Shown: positions 1 through 5,031, counted from the stretch's first letter. The stretch is DNA of 5,036 bases from Rhodoferax sp. (GCA_028711355.1 JAQTSL010000264.1:1-5036); one strand, 5' to 3'. Program-made: numbers and translations. Notes: generated by a model not told the origin, from the sequence alone.

Positions 1-656
1 GCGCGCACAAAGTTCATGTTGCCGCAGATCGGCTCCATCATCAGGCAGGCGATTTGGTTGCCTTGCTCGGCAAAGCATTGCTCTAACTGCTGGATGTTGT
101 TGTATTCCAGCACCAGCGTGTGCTGCACCACTTCGGGCGGCACGCCAGCGCTGGTCGGGTTGCCAAAAGTGGCCAGGCCGGAGCCGGCCTTGACCAGTAG
201 CGCGTCGGCGTGGCCGTGGTAGCAGCCTTCAAACTTGATGAATTTGCTGCGTCCGGTCGCACCACGCGCCAGGCGGATGGTGCTCATGCCGGCTTCGGTG
301 CCGCTGCTGACCAGTCGCACCATGTCCATGCTGGGCATCAGTTTCAAAATAGCTTCGGCCAGTTCTACCTCGCGCTCGGTCGGTGCCCCAAAGGAAAAAC
401 CTTCCAGCAGCGCTTTCTGCACAGCTTGGACCACCGCCGGGTGGCCGTGGCCCAGAATCATCGGGCCCCACGAGACGATGTAGTCGGTGTAGCGCTTGCC
501 GTCGGCGTCCCACATATAGGCGCCTTGGGCGCGGGTGATAAAGCGTGGCGTGCCGCCGACCGCACGGAAAGCGCGTACCGGCGAATTCACGCCGCCAGGG
601 ATGACGCGTTTGGCGCGTTCAAAAAGGACGTCGTTTTGGCTGTTGGAGCTGGTCAT
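1..656 (-). CDS. hemL: Glutamate-1-semialdehyde 2,1-aminomutase, N-terminal half (runs off left edge)
   Basis: HemL is a cytoplasmic PLP enzyme that converts glutamate-1-semialdehyde to 5-aminolevulinate in the C5 route to heme and other tetrapyrroles. Translating the complement from the ATG at 656 gives 218 complete codons with no stop. They begin MTSSNSQNDVLFERAKRVIP and continue GGVNSPVRAF, YIVSWGPMILGHGHP (about 59-73), the PLP-phosphate-binding SSGTEA (117-122), CYHGHADALLVKAGSG (145-160) and MMEPICGNMN (206-215), all hallmarks of the family. The usual length is about 430 residues, so the C-terminal half with the PLP-binding lysine lies outside the window. The start is chosen because NDVLFERA normally sits near the N terminus. 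No strong Shine-Dalgarno precedes it (CCCCAAC before ATG). The gene lies downstream of phrB on the same strand with a 112-bp gap, so it could be read from its own promoter or by readthrough. Identity is near certain. Confidence 0.96.
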   Translation of the reverse strand, partial: MTSSNSQNDVLFERAKRVIPGGVNSPVRAFRAVGGTPRFITRAQGAYMWDADGKRYTDYIVSWGPMILGHGHPAVVQAVQKALLEGFSFGAPTEREVELAEAILKLMPSMDMVRLVSSGTEAGMSTIRLARGATGRSKFIKFEGCYHGHADALLVKAGSGLATFGNPTSAGVPPEVVQHTLVLEYNNIQQLEQCFAEQGNQIACLMMEPICGNMNFVR

Positions 657-768
657 GTTGGGGTCAGTCTGGCTGAAAGTTAGAGATAAGTGGCCAATTG
701 TGCCCAAAATCAAAAGTCACAAAGCGCCGACGTCGGTTGAGGCACGTGGCCACAGGGCGGGCCTGCGG
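657..768. other. Intergenic region between phrB and hemL
   Basis: This 112-bp stretch separates the phrB stop from the hemL start, both read leftward. It is more AT-rich near hemL (about 680-720) than the flanking genes, as expected if a hemL promoter is present, but I could not find a convincing -35/-10 pair. It contains two perfect palindromes, GTGGCCAC (746-753) and CCGACGTCGG (727-736), plus the hairpin next to the phrB stop listed separately. No coding region or RNA gene is visible. The palindromes could be operators or chance in GC-rich DNA. Confidence 0.5.
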
Positions 769-769
769 C
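749..769 (-). terminator. Hairpin at the phrB stop, possible weak terminator
   Basis: On the minus-strand RNA, GCCGCAGG (769 to 762) pairs with CCTGTGGC (756 to 749) over eight pairs including one G-U, closing a 5-nt loop. It starts inside the phrB TAG codon. No U-tract follows directly; the nearest T-rich stretch on that strand (CTTTTGATTTT) is about 30 nt further on. It may therefore be a processing or pausing hairpin instead of an intrinsic terminator. Confidence 0.35.
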
Positions 770-2271
770 TAGCGCGGTGTGGCGTCAGCCGCCTGAGCGG
801 CGTTGGGGCGGGCTGACTTCTTGACCACCGCGTAGCGCAGCAGCGTGCGGGTGCGGGCGCGCTCGTGCAGCACCACGGGTAGCGGGTAGTGCAGGCCCAA
901 CTCGATGCCTGCCGCCTGTAGCTCCAGCGGCTTGGCCAACCACGGCGCGTGCAGGCTTTTATTGGACAAGCCCGCCAGTTGCGGCAGGTAGCGACGGATG
1001 AATTTGCCGTCAGGGTCAAATTTTTTGCTTTGGCTGACCGGGTTGAAGATGCGAAAGTACGGTTGCGCGTCGCAGCCGCTGGACGCCACCCACTGCCAGC
1101 CGCCGTTGTTGGAGGCCAGCTTAAAGTCGTTGAGCTGCTTGGCAAAATTGCGCTCGCCCCAGCGCCAGTCCAGCCCCAGGTCTTTCACCAAAAAACTGCC
1201 CACCACCATACGCAAGCGGTTGTGCATATAGCCAGTCTGGTTAAGCTGCGCCATCGCCGCGTCCACCAGCGGGTAACCGGTCTGGCCTTGGCACCAGGCG
1301 GTAAACAGGGCCTGCGCCGCAGGGCCGCTGTCCCAGCCGATGGCGTCGTATTCGGGTTTGAAGGCGCGCTCGGCCACGTGTGGAAAGTTGGCCAGAATCG
1401 CCATGTAAAAGTCGCGCCAGACCAGTTCACTGAGCCAGACCGCCGCACCAGCGCTGCCTCGGCGCTGTAGCGCCAGCGCCACCAGGCGGCGCACCGACAC
1501 CGTGCCAAAACGCAAATGCACGCCCAGATGGCTCGGGCCCTTGAGCGCCGGAAAGTCGCGTGTGCTGTCGTAGTGATCGATGCGCTGCAAAAAATCATCC
1601 AACAAGCGCTGGGCGCCCGACATACCGGTTGGGATATTCAGTTGGGCCAGGTTGCTGGCTTGGAACCCGATGGCTTGCAGTGTCGGCACCCCGGTCGCCT
1701 CAGTGGAACCGGCCAGCCGATCGGTCAAGCCGCTCAGTTCATGCGTTTGCAACTGCGCGCAGCCGACGCGCGCCAGCCAGTTGTTTTTGTAGGGAGTGAA
1801 CACGCCATACACCGTGCCGCTTTGCGTCAGAATTTCGCGCCGCTCAAATATCACGTGGTCTTTGCAGGTTTCAAAAACCATGCCGATCGCTTTGAGCGCC
1901 GTGGCAACGTGCTGGTCACGCGCCAGTGCTTGCGGCTCGTCGTCGCGCCCGGCAAATACCGCCTGCACGCCCAGATGCGCGGCCAACTGCACGATCTCGC
2001 CACGGGCTACACCGTGGCGCACGGTCAGACCGGCTTGCGCGGCGCCGCTGAGTTGGCGCAAACTGGCATCCAGCTCGACCAGCGATTCGCGGATAAATTC
2101 GACCCGCCGGTCGCGCCGTGGCAAAGGGTCCAGGAGGTCGCGGTCAAATACGAAAACGCAGTAAAGACGGCGGCAACTGCGCAGCGCCCATTGCAGCGTG
2201 GCGTTGTCGCTGGTGCGCAGGTCGCGGCGGAACCACATCAGCCCCGATGCAAAGTTTGTGTCTGTGTTCAT
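769..2271 (-). CDS. phrB: Deoxyribodipyrimidine photolyase (class I CPD photolyase)
   Basis: This flavoprotein uses blue or near-UV light to split cyclobutane pyrimidine dimers in DNA. The 500-residue product is close to the family's usual 450-500. An N-terminal antenna-chromophore domain opens with LMWFRRDLRTSDN (about 11-23). The C-terminal FAD domain has SHLGVHLRFGTVS, ELVWRDFYMAIL, TGYPLVDAAM, TGYMHNRLRM, NNGGWQW and YFRIFNPVSQSKKFDP. The electron-transfer tryptophans of E. coli photolyase (W306, W359, W382) match W313, W369 and W392. One oddity is that the flavin-side motif, DGD in E. coli, reads DFK here (D382, K384). The start at 2271 leaves about 10 residues before the conserved WFRRDLR; M12 is an alternative. 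There is no clear Shine-Dalgarno. The gene is divergent from yqgE across only 15 bp. An antenna of the MTHF type is plausible but not shown by the sequence. Confidence 0.95.
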   Translation of the reverse strand: MNTDTNFASGLMWFRRDLRTSDNATLQWALRSCRRLYCVFVFDRDLLDPLPRRDRRVEFIRESLVELDASLRQLSGAAQAGLTVRHGVARGEIVQLAAHLGVQAVFAGRDDEPQALARDQHVATALKAIGMVFETCKDHVIFERREILTQSGTVYGVFTPYKNNWLARVGCAQLQTHELSGLTDRLAGSTEATGVPTLQAIGFQASNLAQLNIPTGMSGAQRLLDDFLQRIDHYDSTRDFPALKGPSHLGVHLRFGTVSVRRLVALALQRRGSAGAAVWLSELVWRDFYMAILANFPHVAERAFKPEYDAIGWDSGPAAQALFTAWCQGQTGYPLVDAAMAQLNQTGYMHNRLRMVVGSFLVKDLGLDWRWGERNFAKQLNDFKLASNNGGWQWVASSGCDAQPYFRIFNPVSQSKKFDPDGKFIRRYLPQLAGLSNKSLHAPWLAKPLELQAAGIELGLHYPLPVVLHERARTRTLLRYAVVKKSARPNAAQAADATPR

Positions 2272-2274
2272 CGC

Positions 2275-2280
2275 TAAAAT
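2275..2280 (+). promoter_or_regulatory. Possible -10 box (TAAAAT) for yqgE
   Basis: TAAAAT matches five of six bases of the sigma-70 -10 consensus and ends 6 bp before the yqgE ATG. Transcription would then start at or next to the start codon, giving a leaderless or near-leaderless message, which fits the lack of a Shine-Dalgarno upstream of yqgE. No good -35 box lies at the expected distance (about 2251-2258 reads AAAGTTTG), so the call is weak. Confidence 0.25.
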
Positions 2281-2286
2281 TCAACC

Positions 2287-2886
2287 ATGTCGTCTGACGC
2301 AGCCATCACCAATTTGACGAATCATTTTTTGATCGCCATGCCCGGTTTGCAAGACGATTTATTCTCCCGCAGTGTCGTTTATCTGTGCGAACACAGCCAG
2401 CGTGGGGCATTGGGGCTGGTCATCAACAAGCCCTGCGATATTTCCCTCAAAAATTTGTTTGACCGGGTCGAATTACCCCTGTTGCGCACCGACCTGGCCG
2501 AGACGCCCGTATTTTTTGGCGGGCCGATGCAGACTGAACGCGGCTTTGTGCTGCACGATCCAAGCGGTGCACCAGACAACCAGCCCGACAAAGTTGCCTT
2601 CAGTTCGACCATGACCGTTCCCGGGGGGCTTGAGATGACCACCTCGCGCGACGTGCTGGAAGCGCTCTCCAACGGCTCGGGTCCGCGCCGGGTGATGGTG
2701 TCGCTGGGCTATTCGGCCTGGGCTGAAGGCCAACTGGAAAGCGAGCTGGGCGACAACAGTTGGCTGACGGTACTGGCCGACCCGCGCCTGATCTTTGACA
2801 CCCCGGTGGCCGAGCGTTACGAGCAGGCCTTGCAATTACTGGGTTTGCAGAGCTGGATGCTGGCCCCCGATGTCGGTCACGCATGA
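2287..2886 (+). CDS. yqgE: YqgE/AlgH family protein (DUF179)
   Basis: The product is 199 residues, against roughly 185-200 for this family of small cytoplasmic proteins of poorly defined function; homologues in pseudomonads are called AlgH. Family motifs are clear: NHFLIAMPGL (about 12-21), RSVVYLCEHSQRGALGLVINKP (28-49), VFFGGPMQTERGFVLHD, a central methionine-rich strand before TSRDVLEAL, and the C-terminal LGYSAWAEGQLESEL...WLTVLADPRLIFD. The start at ATG 2287 gives the expected short lead-in before NLTNHFL. No Shine-Dalgarno is visible upstream. Its TGA overlaps the next ATG as ATGA, so translation is probably coupled to ruvX; the yqgE-ruvX pair is a widely conserved neighbourhood in proteobacteria. 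The family assignment is firm, while the biochemical role is not known from sequence. Confidence 0.93.
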   Translation: MSSDAAITNLTNHFLIAMPGLQDDLFSRSVVYLCEHSQRGALGLVINKPCDISLKNLFDRVELPLLRTDLAETPVFFGGPMQTERGFVLHDPSGAPDNQPDKVAFSSTMTVPGGLEMTTSRDVLEALSNGSGPRRVMVSLGYSAWAEGQLESELGDNSWLTVLADPRLIFDTPVAERYEQALQLLGLQSWMLAPDVGHA

Positions 2887-2916
2887 GTCTATTAAATATG
2901 CCACCAGCCCAGATGG

Positions 2917-2950
2917 ATCAAGCGTCAGTAGCTACGCCTTGTGTAGCGAA
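2917..2950 (+). repeat. Possible short dispersed repeat inside the ruvX N-terminal extension
   Basis: ATCAAGCGTCAGTAGCTAC followed by a 7-nt loop and GTAGC forms a small inverted repeat (GCTAC 2931-2935, GTAGC 2943-2947). It resembles a short repeat I remember as very common in Comamonadaceae genomes (of the ATCAAGCGCTAGTAGCTA type). It encodes the poorly conserved residues around 12-23 of RuvX, just before the core fold. The match is from memory and imperfect. Confidence 0.3.
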
Positions 2951-3318
2951 AAACTTGCAGACATTTCTGGCACTGGACTTTGGCCTGAAGCGCACCGGCT
3001 TTGCCGTGGGCAACCGCTTGCTGGGTACCGCGCAGCCTCAGGGAACGCTGGTGGCGCAAGGTGACGCGCGTTTTGCCTTGATTGCCAAGCGCTTGAAGGA
3101 ATGGCAGCCCGACGCGCTGGTGATTGGGGTGCATTTCATCCCGACGGGGTAGCGCATGAGAACACCCTGCGCGCACGCCGCTTTGGTCGCCAACTGCACG
3201 GCCGTTTTGGCCTGCCGGTGTTTGAGGTGGATGAGCGCTACAGCACCACCGAAGCCCTGGCGGGTGGCGCGCGCGACGCCGACGCGGCAGCGGCGTGCAT
3301 CATCCTGCAACAGTTTTT

Positions 3319-3324
3319 AAGGAG
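3319..3324 (+). promoter_or_regulatory. Ribosome binding site for pyrR
   Basis: AAGGAG sits 6 nt before ATG 3331, inside the last codons of ruvX. It decides the pyrR start: an earlier in-frame ATG at 3295 would add 12 residues (MHHPATVFKESC) that are out-of-frame ruvX sequence and has no such site. Confidence 0.85.
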
Positions 3325-3330
3325 TCTTGC

Positions 3331-3828
3331 ATGAGTCAATTGGCATTGGATGCCGAGGCGCTGTACAGCGACCTGGCCAACCGCGTGCGCGAGCTGTTCA
3401 AGCCCGGCATGCATCTGGTGGGGGTCACCTCAGGCGGCGCCTGGCTGGCCGAACGCTTGCAGCATGATCTGGCGCTGGCTGAACCGGCGGGTGTGATCTC
3501 ATCGGCGCTGCACCGCGACGACTACGCCCGCCGTGGCATGACGGCAGCGGCCCAAACCCGGATTCCATTTGACGTCAACCAGGCGCACATTCTGCTGCTC
3601 GACGACGTGCTGTTTACCGGGCGCACCATTCGCGCGGTGATCAACGAGCTGTTTGACTTTGGCCGACCGGACCGCATCCAACTGGCGGTGCTGGTGGACC
3701 GCGGTGGGCGCGAGCTGCCGATTCAACCCGACCTGTGCGCCGCGCGTATCAGTTTGCCGGCCAACCAGTCGCTGTCGCTGGCGCGCCAGTCGTCGGGCCA
3801 GTTCAGTTTTAACGTCAAGGTGCATTGA
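3331..3828 (+). CDS. pyrR: PyrR: pyrimidine operon regulator / uracil phosphoribosyltransferase
   Basis: PyrR proteins have a type I phosphoribosyltransferase fold; in Gram-positives they bind pyr mRNA leaders in response to UMP, and many also make UMP from uracil and PRPP. The 165-residue product has the PRPP-binding signature ILLLDDVLFTGRTI (87-100), with DD at 91-92 and TGRT at 96-99. It also has GVTSGGAWLAERL near the N terminus, HRDDYARRG in the flexible region, and the PyrR-typical LVDRGGRELPIQPD. These separate it from upp-type uracil phosphoribosyltransferases. Length is slightly below the usual 170-180. The start is set by AAGGAG 6 nt upstream and overlaps the ruvX stop as ATGA. pyrB follows on the same strand, as in pseudomonads, but a 233-bp insertion now lies between them. 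Whether this Gram-negative PyrR binds RNA or is only an enzyme cannot be told from sequence. Confidence 0.93.
   Translation: MSQLALDAEALYSDLANRVRELFKPGMHLVGVTSGGAWLAERLQHDLALAEPAGVISSALHRDDYARRGMTAAAQTRIPFDVNQAHILLLDDVLFTGRTIRAVINELFDFGRPDRIQLAVLVDRGGRELPIQPDLCAARISLPANQSLSLARQSSGQFSFNVKVH
3817..3820 (+). promoter_or_regulatory. Probable ancestral pyrB Shine-Dalgarno, now cut off from pyrB
   Basis: AAGG within the last pyrR codons lies 10 nt before the left ATG copy at 3831. In the reconstructed uninterrupted sequence (TGA-TC-ATG-ATG) this would be the natural pyrB ribosome binding site. It now faces an ATG that reads into the inserted element and stops at 4032-4034 after 67 codons. Confidence 0.45.
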
Positions 3829-3830
3829 TC

Positions 3831-3835
3831 ATGAT
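3831..3835 (+). repeat. Target site duplication, left copy (ATGAT)
   Basis: ATGAT directly abuts the left terminal repeat and is repeated exactly at 4069-4073 next to the right terminal repeat. The identity stops at 5 bp on both sides, as expected for a transposition footprint. This copy retains the ancestral pyrB start codon, now disconnected from the gene. Confidence 0.85.
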
Positions 3836-3852
3836 CCTAGATTCCTCAGTTG
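3836..3852 (+). repeat. Left terminal inverted repeat (17 bp)
   Basis: CCTAGATTCCTCAGTTG is the perfect reverse complement of 4052-4068. The opening CCTAGATTC agrees with the tip of ISEcp1 (CCTAGATTCTACGT, from memory), an IS1380-family element. Confidence 0.9.
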
Positions 3853-3853
3853 G

Positions 3854-3971
3854 ACGCGCCCGAGAGGGCCGCTGGCGATGTGCATGGGTAGGCGCGACGA
3901 CGCAGCGGGCTCCTGCCCGCAAGGAGAAGCAACGCCCCCAGGCGCGTTGCCAGTGGCTCAATTGGGTGCGT
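3854..3971 (+). other. Nested complementary segments inside the element (RNA-structure potential)
   Basis: ACGCGCCC (3854-3861) pairs with GGGTGCGT (3964-3971), and GCCGCTGGC (3868-3876) pairs with GCCAGTGGC (3949-3957), each with one G-U on the plus-strand RNA. Enclosed are GCGGGC-TCCT-GCCCGC (3905-3920) and GCAACGC/GCGTTGC (3929-3935 with 3944-3950); the latter competes with the second stem by two bases. A further stem TGGGTG/CACCCA (3963-3968 with 3980-3985) competes with the first. No U-tract follows any hairpin, so they are not canonical terminators. Confidence 0.55.
3858..3869 (+). other. GAGA-tetraloop hairpin containing a PyrR-box-like core
   Basis: GCCC-GAGA-GGGC folds into a 4-bp stem with a GNRA loop. 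The stretch CCCGAGAGG (3859-3867) fits CCNGNGAGG, the core of the PyrR-binding consensus ARUCCNGNGAGGYU of Gram-positive pyr leaders (from memory). The flanking consensus positions do not match, and the site lies within a mobile element, so chance is likely. Confidence 0.2.
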
Positions 3972-4051
3972 AGCGCTGTCACCCAGATGGTGAACTCGAT
4001 CAGCGTCAAGAAATCAATATTCATATGCAGTTAGTGACAACAATCAGCGGT

Positions 4052-4068
4052 CAACTGAGGAATCTAGG
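4052..4068 (-). repeat. Right terminal inverted repeat (17 bp)
   Basis: CAACTGAGGAATCTAGG is the perfect reverse complement of 3836-3852. With the flanking duplication the apparent inverted match extends to 3830-3852 against 4052-4074 with one mismatch. It abuts the pyrB start codon directly. Confidence 0.9.
4057..4061 (+). promoter_or_regulatory. Ribosome binding site for pyrB supplied by the element's terminal repeat
   Basis: GAGGA lies 7 nt before ATG 4069, an ideal Shine-Dalgarno spacing, and is wholly inside the right terminal inverted repeat. It replaces the ancestral site left behind in pyrR. Confidence 0.7.
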
Positions 4069-4073
4069 ATGAT
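4069..4073 (+). repeat. Target site duplication, right copy (ATGAT), containing the pyrB start codon
   Basis: This exact repeat of 3831-3835 lies immediately outside the right terminal repeat. It forms the first five bases of pyrB (ATG-AT), so duplication of the target regenerated the start codon. Confidence 0.85.
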
Positions 4074-5031
4074 GTACAAGCGCAACCCCCAACTCAACAA
4101 AAACGGTGAACTGATTCACCTGTTGTCCACCGAAGGACTGCCCAAAGAAATTTTGCTGCAAGTGCTCGATACCGCCACCAGCTTTGTGTCGGTCGGCAAC
4201 CGCGAAGTCAAAAAGCTGCCGCTGCTGCGCGGCAAAAGCGTGTTCAACCTGTTTTTTGAAAACTCCACCCGTACCCGCACCACCTTTGAGATTGCCGCCA
4301 AGCGACTGAGTGCCGACGTCATCAACCTGGACATTGCCCGTTCTTCCACCGTCAAGGGCGAGACGCTGCTCGACACCATTGCCAATCTGAGCGCCATGGC
4401 GGCCGACCTGTTTGTGGTGCGCCACAGCGAATCGGGCGCGCCCTACCTGATCGCGCAACACGTGGCGCCGCATGTGCACGTGGTCAATGCGGGTGACGGC
4501 CGCCACGCCCACCCGACGCAGGGGCTGCTGGACATGTACACCATCCGGCACTTCAAGCAAGACTTTAGCCAGCTCAGCGTGGCGATCGTCGGTGACGTGC
4601 TGCATTCGCGCGTGGCCAGGTCAGACATCCATGCGCTGACCACGCTGGGCTGCCCCGACGTGCGCGTGGTGGGCCCCAAAACGCTGGTGCCATCAGACAT
4701 GGCTCCGATGGGTGTGCGCGTCTGCAACACGCTGCAAGAGGGCATCGCGGGCTGCGACGTGGTGATCATGCTGCGCATGCAAAACGAACGCATGAGCGGC
4801 GCCTTGCTGCCGTCCAGCCAGGAATTTTTCAAGAGCTTTGGCCTGACGCCCGAGCGTCTGCAGTGGGCCAAGCCGGATGCCATCGTGATGCATCCGGGAC
4901 CGATCAACCGCGGCGTCGAGATCGAGTCGGCGGTGGTCGATGGCGGCCACAGCGTGATCCTGTCGCAGGTCACCTTTGGCATTGCGGTGCGTATGGCGGC
5001 GCTGAGCATTGTGGCCGGCAACGAGGCCTGA
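4069..5031 (+). CDS. pyrB: Aspartate carbamoyltransferase catalytic subunit
   Basis: PyrB joins carbamoyl phosphate and aspartate to form carbamoyl-aspartate, the committed step of pyrimidine synthesis in the cytoplasm. The 320-residue product carries all key motifs: carbamoyl-phosphate binding FENSTRTRT (63-71), SSTVKGET (92-99; K96 reaches in from the neighbouring subunit), HPTQ (148-151), the GDVLHSRVARS hinge, LRMQNERM of the aspartate loop, and HPGPINRG near the C terminus. Length suits the short bacterial form; it lacks the roughly 30-residue N-terminal extension of Pseudomonas PyrB. The start at 4069 (MMYKRNPQLNKNGEL) matches the MLYKRNPQLN opening I recall from related bacteria. The element insertion reconstitutes exactly this ATG, and its terminal repeat gives the ribosome binding site. 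Expression now depends on readthrough across the element or on an unseen promoter in it. A dihydroorotase-like gene may follow beyond the window. Confidence 0.96.
   Translation: MMYKRNPQLNKNGELIHLLSTEGLPKEILLQVLDTATSFVSVGNREVKKLPLLRGKSVFNLFFENSTRTRTTFEIAAKRLSADVINLDIARSSTVKGETLLDTIANLSAMAADLFVVRHSESGAPYLIAQHVAPHVHVVNAGDGRHAHPTQGLLDMYTIRHFKQDFSQLSVAIVGDVLHSRVARSDIHALTTLGCPDVRVVGPKTLVPSDMAPMGVRVCNTLQEGIAGCDVVIMLRMQNERMSGALLPSSQEFFKSFGLTPERLQWAKPDAIVMHPGPINRGVEIESAVVDGGHSVILSQVTFGIAVRMAALSIVAGNEA

Larger units (their letters stand above)
2883..3334 (+). pseudogene. ruvX: RuvX/YqgF RNase H-like nuclease, interrupted by a one-base frameshift
   Basis: RuvX/YqgF is a small RNase H-fold nuclease linked to Holliday-junction resolution and 16S rRNA 5'-end processing. 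Here it lies in two frames. Bases 2883-3152 encode residues 1-89 with the first catalytic aspartate in FLALDFGLKRTG (D32) and end prematurely at TAG 3150-3152. The second frame continues HPDGVAHENT, RARRFGRQLHGRFGLPVFEVDERYSTTEA and DADAAAACIILQQFL, carrying the catalytic glutamate and the second aspartate, to TGA 3332-3334. The join falls where the family has GVPFHPDG: GTG-CA-TTT-CAT lacks one base of a proline codon (near 3132-3133). Inserting one base restores a 151-residue protein. The start overlaps the yqgE stop (ATGA), and the end overlaps the pyrR ATG. The first 27 residues are an extension relative to E. coli YqgF. Either a sequencing error or a true mutation is possible; as written neither piece has a complete active site. 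Confidence 0.88.
3836..4068. mobile_element. MITE-like non-autonomous element, probably IS1380-type ends, inserted at the pyrB start codon
   Basis: The 233-bp segment has perfect 17-bp terminal inverted repeats and is flanked by a perfect 5-bp direct repeat (ATGAT). It encodes no transposase; the only open frame is a 67-codon read-in from the left ATG with no recognisable similarity. Terminal sequence and duplication length fit the IS1380 family (ISEcp1 tip CCTAGATTC, 5-bp duplications; from memory), which would have to supply transposase in trans. The left two thirds are GC-rich and full of complementary segments, while about 3996-4050 is AT-richer. Excision of the element plus one ATGAT restores pyrR-TGA-TC-ATG-ATG-pyrB. 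The insertion interrupts the pyrR-pyrB operon but leaves every pyrB codon intact. The insertion footprint is strong; the family assignment is an inference. Confidence 0.85.

Noticed and set aside
1516..2277. Long plus-strand open frame of 253 codons opposite phrB, with others at 949-1470 and 210-683
   Set aside because: They lie antisense to phrB and hemL, which have clear conserved motifs. Long antisense frames are common in GC-rich genes, and their translations show no recognisable domain.
3126..3136. Programmed -1 frameshifting in ruvX
   Set aside because: No X-XXY-YYZ slippery heptamer or downstream structure is evident. A slip on GGGG would give G-A in place of the conserved V-P, whereas one restored base gives the motif exactly.
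3841..3860. tRNA D-arm-like text TTCCTCAGTTGG
   Set aside because: It resembles a D-arm by chance. There is no matching acceptor stem, anticodon arm or T-arm, and the sequence is simply the terminal repeat of the element.
3831..4034. 67-codon open frame beginning MILDSSVGRA
   Set aside because: It is created by the left ATG reading into the element, has no family resemblance, and overlaps structured non-coding DNA. It is not listed as a gene.
3996..4050. A promoter for pyrB in the AT-richer right part of the element
   Set aside because: TATTCA and CATATG near 4018-4026 are weak -10 candidates with no matching -35 at the right distance.
3829..4068. A classical PyrR attenuator leader between pyrR and pyrB
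   Set aside because: Hairpins are present, but there is no terminator stem followed by a U-tract, and the 17-bp inverted ends with a 5-bp duplication explain the segment better as an insertion.
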